Shown here: piece after piece, positions 40,492-49,733 of the stretch | How positions within the stretch are numbered: the stretch's first letter is position 1 | How the letters are laid out: each line of letters opens with the position of its first letter | Source of the DNA: Kordia algicida | GTDB lineage: Bacteria; Bacteroidota; Bacteroidia; Flavobacteriales; Flavobacteriaceae | Reading direction: 5' to 3' (one strand) | DNA length: 64,000 nt | NCBI RefSeq assembly: GCF_051013375.1 | Contig: NZ_CP142125.1 | Notes under the pieces: generated by a model | Seen by the model: only the letters and a program-made list of their open reading frames with translations | What the model was told of the DNA's origin: nothing | Database searches by the model: none | Position numbers and translations under genes: made by a program

Positions 40492-41970
40492 TTAATATGC
40501 CTTTGCAAATAGCACTCTCTTAGTTGATTTCTGACCCGAATATACACATTTTCCTTCTTCTTCCAAAGCATCTAATGGAATACAACGAATTGTTGCTTTT
40601 GTGAGTTCTTTTATTTTGTTTTCCGTTTCTGCAGTTCCATCCCAATGTGCAGATACAAATCCGCCTTTATTAGCAATGATATCTTTGAATTCATCAAATG
40701 TATCCACTTCAGTTGTGTTATCGTCTCTGTAATTTTTTGCTTTGTTAAATAAATCCTCTTGAATGGTTTCTAACAAGCTCACAACAGTCGCCACAGCATC
40801 TTCTTGCGCTACAGATTGTTTTTCGAAGGTATCTCTACGAGCAATTTCCAAAGTACCATTTTCAAGATCACGTGCACCTAACGCTATACGTAGTGGCACA
40901 CCTTTTAATTCCCATTCAGCAAATTTAGCTCCAGGACGTAATGTATCTCTTTTGTCAAATTTGATAGAAACTCCTTTTGCTTTTAATTCATTGGAGATTT
41001 CAGTTACTTTTTTAGCAATTGCTTCAAATTGTTCTTCATTTTTATATATAGGAACAAAAACCACTTGTATTGGTGCTAATTTTGGAGGTAACACCAATCC
41101 TGCATCATCGCTATGCGTCATAATCAATCCGCCCATTAATCGCGTAGAAACTCCCCAAGAAGTTGCCCAAACCAATTCTTGTTTCCCTTCTTTGGTTGCA
41201 TATTTTACATCAAATGCTTCTGCAAAGTTTTGCCCTAAGAAATGTGAAGTTCCTGCTTGCAATGCCTTTCCATCTTGCATAAGTGCTTCTATGGTATAAG
41301 TATCTAGAGCTCCAGCAAAACGCTCACTTTCTGTTTTAGCACCTTTTACAACTGGCATTGCCATAAAATCTTCTGCAAATTCAGCATATACTTTTTGCAT
41401 TTGTAACGACTCTGCTACCGCTTCATCTTTTGTTGCATGCGCTGTGTGCCCTTCTTGCCATAAAAACTCTGCTGTTCTTAAAAAAAGGCGTGTACGCATT
41501 TCCCAACGAACTACATTTGCCCATTGGTTTATTAAAATAGGTAAATCTCTGTACGACTGAATCCAATTTTTATATGTATTCCAAATAATTGCCTCACTTG
41601 TAGGACGTACAATTAGTTCTTCTTCAAGTTTTGCATTTGGATCTACCATTAGTTTGCCTTCTTTATCAGGATCCGTTTTGAGTCGGTAATGTGTTACAAC
41701 AGCACACTCTTTTGCAAAACCCTCTGCATTTTTTTCTTCGGCTTCAAAGAGACTTTTTGGCACAAATAGCGGAAAATAAGCATTTTCATGTCCTGTTTCT
41801 TTAAACATTTTATCTAATTGAGCTTGCATTTTTTCCCAAATAGCATAACCATATGGCTTAATTACCATACAACCTCTAACAGCTGAGTTTTCAGCTAAAT
41901 CAGCCTTTACAACCAATTCATTATACCATTTTGAGTAATCCTCTGTTCTCTTAGTTAATTTCTTGCTCAT
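40492..41970 (-). CDS. proS: Prolyl-tRNA synthetase, archaeal/eukaryotic type (type 3)
   Basis: Charges tRNA-Pro. 492 residues without the editing insertion of the bacterial type. Class II motifs: motif 1 region KPYGYAIWEKMQ, motif 2 RTAEFLWQEGHTAHATKDE near 165, the TSEAIIW loop near 127, motif 3 GVSTRLMGGLIMTHSDDAGL near 273; the anticodon-binding domain begins around IQVVFVPIYKNEE (302), and a C-terminal domain ends with VLFAKAY. This type is standard in Bacteroidota. It lies after an intergenic region with promoters facing both ways. Confidence 0.96.
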   Translation of the reverse strand: MSKKLTKRTEDYSKWYNELVVKADLAENSAVRGCMVIKPYGYAIWEKMQAQLDKMFKETGHENAYFPLFVPKSLFEAEEKNAEGFAKECAVVTHYRLKTDPDKEGKLMVDPNAKLEEELIVRPTSEAIIWNTYKNWIQSYRDLPILINQWANVVRWEMRTRLFLRTAEFLWQEGHTAHATKDEAVAESLQMQKVYAEFAEDFMAMPVVKGAKTESERFAGALDTYTIEALMQDGKALQAGTSHFLGQNFAEAFDVKYATKEGKQELVWATSWGVSTRLMGGLIMTHSDDAGLVLPPKLAPIQVVFVPIYKNEEQFEAIAKKVTEISNELKAKGVSIKFDKRDTLRPGAKFAEWELKGVPLRIALGARDLENGTLEIARRDTFEKQSVAQEDAVATVVSLLETIQEDLFNKAKNYRDDNTTEVDTFDEFKDIIANKGGFVSAHWDGTAETENKIKELTKATIRCIPLDALEEEGKCVYSGQKSTKRVLFAKAY

Positions 41971-42024
41971 TCTTAGTAGTTTGGCACAAATATTGTGAAT
42001 ATGTTAAATATAAAATAGTTTCGA

Positions 42025-42042
42025 CAAAACTAACTATTTTTG
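42025..42042. promoter_or_regulatory. Back-to-back promoter elements for proS and the W/R-rich lipoprotein gene
   Basis: TAGTTTTG on the minus strand (42025-42032) and TATTTTTG on the plus strand (42035-42042) both fit TAnnTTTG and point away from each other toward proS and the gene at 42071. Confidence 0.45.
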
Positions 42043-42070
42043 TATTGTTCAACAATTAATTTTAGGAGAT

Positions 42071-43105
42071 ATGCGAGTAATTTACCATTTAAAAAACAAC
42101 ATAAGCGCTATATATATTTTAGCGCTAACTTTATTGACATTAACATCTTGTGGAACTTATCAACAAGCGACATATGATGACGGAATTTACAGTTCTGGAG
42201 AAGAAACTAGAGAAACAGCTCAGGTTACTACAACTCCAAATGCTAATGCATATCAAAATTATTTTGAACAAAAGTCCTTTGAGGCTGAAGATCGCTACGG
42301 CGAAGTTTTTACAGATATAGATTCTTATTCTAGTCAAGGTGATAACGTTGAAACAGAAACAGAAGTTGAAGCAATTGGGTATACTGAAAGCTATTCTCCT
42401 TGGGGCGAAACTGCTGACGACATTACTATTAATGTTTTTAACGGTGGCGGTTTTTACGGTCCTCAATTTGGATTGTGGAACAATTGGGGTTGGAACCGTT
42501 GGGGTTGGAATCGCTGGAACCGTTGGGGCTGGGGCTGGAACAACTGGGGCTGGGGCTGGAATAACTGGGGCTGGAACGGCGGCTGGGGATTCGGAGGCGG
42601 ATTCTGCGGTATTTATGGTGGAGGATTCTACGGACCTTACGGCTATGCTGGCTTTTACGGACGCAACTGGAGATCTCCATATTACGGAAACTACGCATAT
42701 AATAGAGGAAGAAGAACATACGCAAATAGAGCTTTAGCTAACAGAAGAGCTAATTACTACTCTAGAAGTACAAATAGAAACACAAGATATTCCAACTCTC
42801 GTTCTTCAAGAAGAAGTGATGGCACAATACGGTCAACAAGAAATTCTCGAAACACAAGAGCTACACGTGGCACAAGAAGTACAAGATCAACGCGAGCAAC
42901 ACGCAATACAAGAAGCACAAGATCAACACGCGCTACTAGAAATTCGCACACTCGTTCAACAATTACTAGATCGAATAATCGTTCACGAGGATCATTTAAT
43001 AGTAGTAGATCATCAAGTAGAGGTTCATCTTCAATGAGATCATCTGGCGGAAGCAGATCTAGCGGAGCAAGCCGTGGTGGTGGAAGAAGAGGCGGAAGAC
43101 GCTAA
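42071..43105 (+). CDS. W/G/N-rich and R/S/T-rich low-complexity lipoprotein
   Basis: A 344-residue lipoprotein (lipobox TSC, Cys near 27) of unusual composition. After a normal acidic region (30-115) comes a Trp/Gly/Asn/Arg block of about 35 residues built on GWNRWGWN and GWGWNNWG units (near 135-172), then Gly/Tyr-rich sequence, then about 130 residues of Arg/Ser/Thr/Asn repeats (TRSTRATRNTRSTRSTRATR) ending in GGGRRGGRR. The C-terminal half is very basic and would bind polyanions such as nucleic acid or acidic polysaccharide (inference). A TAGGAGAT ribosome-binding site precedes the ATG. No known family recognised. Confidence 0.75.
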   Translation: MRVIYHLKNNISAIYILALTLLTLTSCGTYQQATYDDGIYSSGEETRETAQVTTTPNANAYQNYFEQKSFEAEDRYGEVFTDIDSYSSQGDNVETETEVEAIGYTESYSPWGETADDITINVFNGGGFYGPQFGLWNNWGWNRWGWNRWNRWGWGWNNWGWGWNNWGWNGGWGFGGGFCGIYGGGFYGPYGYAGFYGRNWRSPYYGNYAYNRGRRTYANRALANRRANYYSRSTNRNTRYSNSRSSRRSDGTIRSTRNSRNTRATRGTRSTRSTRATRNTRSTRSTRATRNSHTRSTITRSNNRSRGSFNSSRSSSRGSSSMRSSGGSRSSGASRGGGRRGGRR

Positions 43106-43161
43106 TATCAAATCGCACACAAATATATATTCCTAAAAATAACATTTTACTAAATTAAATT

Positions 43162-44682
43162 ATGAAAAAAGTATTCATACTATTCATAGGTGTACTCGCT
43201 ATGTCTGTAAGTAACGCCCAAAATATAAATGATGTCGTACGATATTCATCCGAGAATATAAACGGTACGGCACGTTTCAAAGCAATGAGTGGAGCTTTTG
43301 GAGCTCTCGGAGGTGATTTCTCTGCATTTTCAATAAACCCTGCAGGTTCAGCCGTTTTTACCACTAGCGAGGTTACGGTTTCATTAAGTAATTATAATAA
43401 CGATAATGATGTTTCCTATTTTGGTACTGTTGCCAATAGAAATGAATCAGAATTTGATTTAAATCAAGCAGGAATCGTTTTTGTATTCAATAATGTTGAT
43501 GATGGCGATTGGAGAAAAATCTCTTTAGGTTTAAACGTACAAAACAACGGAAACTACTATAATAATTATTTAGCAACTGGTAGAAACAATTCGCGAGGAA
43601 TCGCTAACTACTTTGTAGCACTTGCCAACGGACAGTTTTTAGGTGATATTGCGCAACAAGCTGATGAAAGCGATACGGATACTTATTTATTTTTAGGAGA
43701 AAATATTGGATTCAACGCACAACAAGGTTTCTTAGGATATGAAGGTTTTGTAATAAATCCTGTAAGCAACGACAATAACAACACTTCTTATACTTCAAAT
43801 GCAGATTATTCTAATGGAGCAGATCACGATTATATTGTACAAACTTCAGGATTCAACAGAAAATACACTTTCAATGTAGCTGCACAATACAGAAATAATC
43901 TATACTTAGGTTTAAATATCAACTCACACGATGTTGACTATAGAGAGCGCAGAGTTTTAGTAGAAACTCCTGTAAATGACGCTTCTGGCTTGCAGTATGC
44001 AGAGTTTTCAAACGAACTATACACATATGGAACAGGAATTTCTTTTCAAGTTGGAGCTATTTTAAAATTAGACAATATCCGTTTGGGAGGTTCATACCAA
44101 TCACCTACTTGGTATAGCCTAAATGACGAACTAATTCAAGGATTAAGCACCGATTTCAGAGATCCAGGGAACCCAAGTGATATTTTAAGGAGAGACATTT
44201 TCCCTAATGTTGTCAACGCATATAGAGAACACAGAATTGTAACACCAGGAAACATTACAGGTAGTTTTGCATACATTTTTGGAAAAAGCGGATTAATTAG
44301 TTTCGATTATTCTTTAAAAGATTACACGCATGCAAAAATACGTCCAACAAATGACTTCATTGTAACAAACAATGATATTGACAACCAATTACAAGCTGCT
44401 TCTTCATACAGAATTGGTGGTGAGTACAGAATCAAACAACTTAGTTTACGTGGCGGATATCGTTTTGAGCAAAGTCCATACAAAGATGGAGTTGCCATTG
44501 GCGATCTAGAAGGCTATTCATTAGGATTAGGATACAATTTTGGAAGTTTCGGAATCGATTTAGCTTACGACAGAAGCGAACAAGCGAGAAATCCTCAATT
44601 ATTCCAAGCTGGCTTGGTAGACCGCGCAAACATTAACAACGTAAATTCAAACGTAACACTTTCAGTTTCGTTTAAACTATAA
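43162..44682 (+). CDS. OmpP1/FadL-type outer-membrane transport protein
   Basis: A 506-residue outer-membrane beta-barrel with a signal peptide (MKKVFILFIGVLAMSVSNAQ). The start of the mature protein, DVVRYSSENINGTARFKAMS and then GALGGDFSAFSINPAGSAVF, is the NPAG plug motif of the FadL/TodX family for hydrophobic substrates. Aromatic-rich alternating strands run to the end, with the last residue context SFKL. It follows the W/R-rich lipoprotein gene by 56 bp and ends at a terminator, so they may form one unit. Confidence 0.85.
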   Translation: MKKVFILFIGVLAMSVSNAQNINDVVRYSSENINGTARFKAMSGAFGALGGDFSAFSINPAGSAVFTTSEVTVSLSNYNNDNDVSYFGTVANRNESEFDLNQAGIVFVFNNVDDGDWRKISLGLNVQNNGNYYNNYLATGRNNSRGIANYFVALANGQFLGDIAQQADESDTDTYLFLGENIGFNAQQGFLGYEGFVINPVSNDNNNTSYTSNADYSNGADHDYIVQTSGFNRKYTFNVAAQYRNNLYLGLNINSHDVDYRERRVLVETPVNDASGLQYAEFSNELYTYGTGISFQVGAILKLDNIRLGGSYQSPTWYSLNDELIQGLSTDFRDPGNPSDILRRDIFPNVVNAYREHRIVTPGNITGSFAYIFGKSGLISFDYSLKDYTHAKIRPTNDFIVTNNDIDNQLQAASSYRIGGEYRIKQLSLRGGYRFEQSPYKDGVAIGDLEGYSLGLGYNFGSFGIDLAYDRSEQARNPQLFQAGLVDRANINNVNSNVTLSVSFKL

Positions 44683-44715
44683 AATTACATCATCATAACC
44701 GATTGATTACCACTA

Positions 44716-44747
44716 AAAAATCCTCATCGTAAACATGAGGATTTTTT
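44716..44747 (+). terminator. Intrinsic terminator of the FadL-like gene
   Basis: AAAAATCCTCAT and ATGAGGATTTTT form a perfect 12-base stem with a seven-base loop, 30 bp after the stop codon. Confidence 0.88.
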
Positions 44748-44853
44748 TATGATTCCAAATTCAAAAGGCGCATTATAATTGAGAAAAAGTTCGTCCTCTA
44801 CCCTATTTACTTGCCAAATTTTGTAATCAGTATTTCATCACTGATTTCTTTCT

Positions 44854-44994
44854 TTATAATTTTTCTATTGAATATTTTCCTTTCGGGATTTGATATTGAT
44901 ACATACCATAATTTGTTTAAATTTTAAAACTGCTTAGGTTCAAATCAAACATAATCTTTGTTTTGTTTCCGATTGAAGCATTCCGTGTGTATTC
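44854..44994 (-). pseudogene. Remnant of a T9SS type A C-terminal sorting domain
   Basis: The gap 44748-45095 holds a minus-strand reading of 47 codons: NASIGNKTKIMFDLNLSSFK, one in-frame TAA, then NYGMYQYQIPKGKYSIEKL and a stop at 44854. The pattern D-L-S-S-F ... N-x-G-M-Y ... I-x-K matches the last two strands of the type A sorting domain that targets cargo to the type IX secretion system. No upstream coding sequence survives before the giant gene. It indicates that another secreted protein gene once stood here. Confidence 0.5.
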
Positions 44995-45040
44995 CAATCT
45001 TACACAACACAAAAAATCACAACTAAATTATAGTATATAA

Positions 45041-45073
45041 AAAAACCAAAGAAAAATAATCTTCGGTTTTTAT
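45041..45073 (-). terminator. Terminator of the 2211-residue giant gene
   Basis: AAAAACC and GGTTTTT arms with a partly paired CTTC/AAAG inner part lie 23 bp after the stop of the giant gene, with T-rich sequence following on the minus strand. Confidence 0.6.
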
Positions 45074-45095
45074 GATTTCTATATGGTTTGATGAA

Positions 45096-48000
45096 TTATC
45101 TCTTTAAAGTAAAATGATTGATAAATTCTTTTGGCGAACCGTCAAATGGATCTACGTATTCCACTCTAAACCAGTAATCATTGGATGGCATTGGTACTCC
45201 GTTGAAGGTTCCGTCCCAACCTTGCCCTGCCGGACTGATCTGTTTTAAGAGTTTTCCATATCTGTCAAAGATATAAATCTTTGCTCCTGGCTGATTTCTC
45301 AATCCGATGATGTTCCACGTCGGATGGTATTCATCTCCGTTTGGTGTAAAGAATTTCATGTAATCAATCAGTTCAAAGGTTCTTACCAGCTCGCCACAAC
45401 CGTTGTTGTCTCTTACTGTTACCGTGTGTTCGCCTGGTTGTAAGTCTAAGAACTCTCCTGATTCTTGCCACTCTCCATCATCTAGTTGGTATTCATACAC
45501 ACCTGATCCGCCTGATGCCGTTGCAATCACATTGTGCGTATCTGCAAAGGCTGGTGTAGTAATCTGGATATCTAACAAACTTGGTGCTGATGAGGCTTCA
45601 TACGTCACACTATCACTGTAGCTACAGTTGGTTTCATTGTTAGCATCAATCACGGTCACACTGTAGGTTCCTGCAGTAGTTACCTCTACAGTCGCTGTTG
45701 TTGCTGTTCCATTTGGTGTGGTCCACGAGTAAGTGTAGCCTGCTCCAAAGTCTACGCCTATGGTTCTGGTCTCTAATGCCAAGCCTGTCTCTGCATCCAC
45801 ACATAAGATATCATCTTCCGGTAAGGTAAATACCGGTAATGGATTTACCTGTAAGTTCACTACAACTGGATCTGATAGACAACCTGTAATGGTTTGTCTC
45901 ACTCTCGCGTAAAGCGTCTGCGGATTGGAAGTGTTGGTATAACTTGTCGTATTTGTGATCGCGTTGCTATCCATATCAGCATCTGTAGCCGTTTCATAGT
46001 AGGATACCGCCATGTCTGTTTGTCCATTTATGATCTCCGCATCCAAGCTCGTTAGATCAAATACTGCCGTGTCTTGAGCTGCTTCATCCGCTGCGCATAG
46101 TTCATAGGTGTCTGGCGCTGTTGCCGTTGGTGTTGGCTCTACACTCAGTTCTAAACTAGCAATGTTGTTGGTATTTACACAACCTGTGACATTGTTCTCC
46201 ACACGGATAAATACCGTTTGTGGATCACTCGTGTTTTCAAACCCGTTAGCAAGTGCATTGGTGTTTGCTAAGGCATCTGCTACTGTTGGATGATAGGTAA
46301 CGGTAAAGTCTGCTACCATTTGTGGCGCTGTGAGTAAGTCTAAGGAACTTGTCACCACATCCCAATCAAATTGTCCTACATCATCATTGTCATATTCACA
46401 GAATACATAGCTAAAGGCAATGTCTGTAAGTTCAGGTAATGGGTGTACCACTACAGGTAATTCGACTACTTTGTAACATGGAAGCATGTTGCTGTCTATT
46501 TGAATGTCGCTCTCTACACGTACATAAATAATTACTTGTCCGTTCATGTTTGCATTTGCCATGTCAACCGTATGCATGGTTGGATCAGCTATCGGGTTAA
46601 TGTCTCCATCAGCATCTTCTTGTGTGGTATGATAGCTTACCGTAACATTGCTTTCATTGTTTACAATTTCTGCCTCTGATTGTGTCAGATCAAAGACGAG
46701 CATTCCATTGGTGGCATCTCCATCGCTGTTGTCATCACATGCTTCTAAGACATCAGGAGATGTGTTTGGCGTTGGAATTGGAAGTACTCTTAAGGTCATG
46801 GTAATGTCAGTCGTACAGCCTGCCGCATTGCTTGCTCGGATGTAGAGTACCTGCGGATTGCTGATGTTTTGGTAGGCTGTTGGATCAGCTATAGGCGTAT
46901 CGTTGTCTAAGTCAGTTTGACTTGCATAATAAGTCAGGGTTAAACTCGTATCGCCACCTGTGATCTCAATGTATTTGTCGGTCAAATCAAAACTGCTGAT
47001 CTCATCACTCTCATCACCACTTTCTGCATCATCACAGAGGGAGAATGCTGTAGGTTGTACAAGTACTGGTGGTGCTACCACGATAATATCAAAGCTTTCA
47101 ATGGCATAACATTCGGTAGTGTTGTCTTCTAATCGCACCCAAATGGTTTGTTGATTGATGGTTGTGTTGATATAATCGGTCACATTGACTATTGGTGATA
47201 CATCATCGATAGCATCTTGTTCACTCTCATGATAAGTCAGGGTAAAGTCACTTGGTGTTTGACTGCCATAGATTTCTGTTTGTGTCTCAGAGAGATCAAA
47301 CATAGCAAAACCATCTGATGGTTCTTCATCACATTCTTCCAAGTCGGTGAGATTGATTGGAATTTCAGGAATAGAGATGACATTCAGCATAAGCGGCGTT
47401 ACGGTAAAACAGCCTGTTACCGTATTGGTTGCCAAGACATAGATGGTTTGACTATCCATTACAATGTTGGTGTATGGACTAGGCAGTGCATTTAGGTTGT
47501 TGTTCGCATCTGCCTGTGTTTCATGGAAACTATACACGACATCTGGTTCATTGTTGATAATGTCATTGGTCAGTGCATCTAAGTTAAAAGCGACAAAACC
47601 ATCGTTGTCATCATCACAGGTATCTGAGCTAAGCATTCCGTTTGGATCTAGCGTTGGACTTGGCAATGGATTCACTCTGATGTCAAAGGTAATGGTGTTT
47701 TGACAACCTGTAGTATCATTGGTAGCTAAGACAAAGATGGTCTGTACGCCAACCTCTGCATTGCTATATGCCATAGGATCAGCTATGGGCGTATTATTGT
47801 CTAAGTCCGTTTGACTAGCAAAGTATTGCAAATTGATTCCAGGAACACTGTTTAGTAAGTCTTCTGCTAAAGATGTCAGATCAAAGACTTCAATTCCGTC
47901 ATTGAGCGTGACTGCATCACAGGTTTCCAAACCTGGTAATTGTGTAAGTACAGGAAGCTCATCTACGATCAGCGTAAGATTCGTAATGCTAGCACAGCCT

Positions 48001-49733
48001 GTGTTTTGATCTTCTACACGTACCCAAATTACTTGTGGACTCGGTGGAATGTTACTGTAAGCATTGACATTGTTGATTTCTCCTGTGGTAGTTCCTGCCG
48101 TAGCATTTGCCTGTGTGTTGTAGTAACGAACGGTGTGTGTGAGTGGATCTTCTCCGTTGAGTAAATCAGCCTCAGCTTCTGTCAAATCAAACTGTGCGAT
48201 TTGATCCGCGCTTGCATCATCACATTCTGATAAGCTCGTGGCATCTAGCGCAGCAATCTCTGGAGAATCGTATACGATTAGATCTAAAGAAACCACATTG
48301 TAACAACCTGTCAGCACATTTTCAACACGTACATAAATCGTTTGATTGTAAGCGTTGATGTTGGTATAGGTATCTGGCAAACTGTTTACATTGTTATCTG
48401 CATCTTCTGGTGTTTCGTGGTAAGTGACTGTGACTTGTCCTGGTAATAATCCGCCTGTGATTTCGTTTTCTGTACTTCTTATGTCGAAGATTCCAAAGCC
48501 ATCATTGTCCGTGTCACAGTATTCGAGTGGTGTTGGTTGAAAAACTCCTGGCGTATCGTTGATATTTACCGTAAGCTGTGTTACTACATGACAACCGGTA
48601 TTGATGTCTTCTACACGAACAGAAACCGTATAGGTTGTTGGTGAAGAAGTGTTTTCATATGGTAATACTAAAGCATTCATGTCAGTATCCGCATCAGCGT
48701 CAGTCAAGTGATAAGAAACCACCAAATCTGGATTGGATTGCGTGATTTCGTCATTTTTGATGGATAAGTCTACTGGTGCGATTCCATCAGCTGTCTCATC
48801 GTCACAGGCTTCTAAATCTGTTGGTACTACAAAAACTGGTAATGGTTGTACTTGCAATTCGAAGCTTCCCACCTGAATACATCCTAAGAGATTCTCCGCA
48901 CGCACCCAAATGATTTGTCCATCAGTTCCATTAACATTTGTCACCGCCGCTGTATTGTTGTCAGCATCTGCTTGTATTTCGTGATACGTAATGGTCAGTC
49001 CTACTTGTCCGTTTTCCACTGTAGTGGTATGCTCTGTCAAATCGAACATTTCCATCATATCGCCTGGATTGTTAAAGTCACAAGCAATCATCGGTGGAAT
49101 ATTATCTAGATTTGGTAGCGGATCTACGATGAGCGTTACTTCTACAACATCAAAACAACCTGTTACATCATCCGTAACGCGTGCATGAATGATTTGCAAA
49201 GAAGGGCTCGTGTTGGTATACATCACAGGAAGCTCCGTTCCTGCTGTTCCTGCTTGTGCTAATGCTCCTGTTTCATAGTAAGTTACTGTAGCTGTTCCTG
49301 CCAAAGCACCCAAAATTTGAGCATCTAATGTAGAAAGATCAAAAGTTCCTAATTGATCTGTATCGTTTCCGTTAGTATCATCACAAACACTGTAGTTTGA
49401 AGGTGTAGTCCCCGTGATTGCTGGATTTACTTGCAAGTCTAATGTTGACGTATTAACACAACCTGTTACTGTATTTACAATACGAATGTGTACCGTTTGC
49501 ATGTTTGCTGTTGTATTCGTATACGGCGATGTAAGTGGCGTTCCTGTTCCTGAAACTGCATCTGCTGGATTGTCGTAATACGTGATTGTCATTGCATCTG
49601 TAGATGTTTGACCTGCTAAGATTTCCGCATCAGCATCTGTTAAGGTAAATGCTACAAAACCATCCGTATCGTCGTCACATTCTTCTAAAGTGGTTGGCAA
49701 GACTGCGACTGGCAATGGATTTACAGCTAACAT
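45096..49733 (-). repeat. 4.6-kb near-identical direct repeat, copy A
   Basis: This is the 3' part of the 2211-codon gene. It matches 51950-56587 at a constant offset of 6854 bp from a few bases beyond the stop codon to the repeat that begins PTTLEECDDDTDGF, with no net insertion or deletion in the places compared. Differences are scattered single bases plus one dense patch near 48814-48894. Confidence 0.92.

Noticed and set aside
42339..42737. Gly/Ala/Thr-rich reading in another frame of the W/G-rich lipoprotein gene
   Set aside because: It arises from the same repetitive GGNTGG-type DNA read in another frame and has no start signal or signal peptide.
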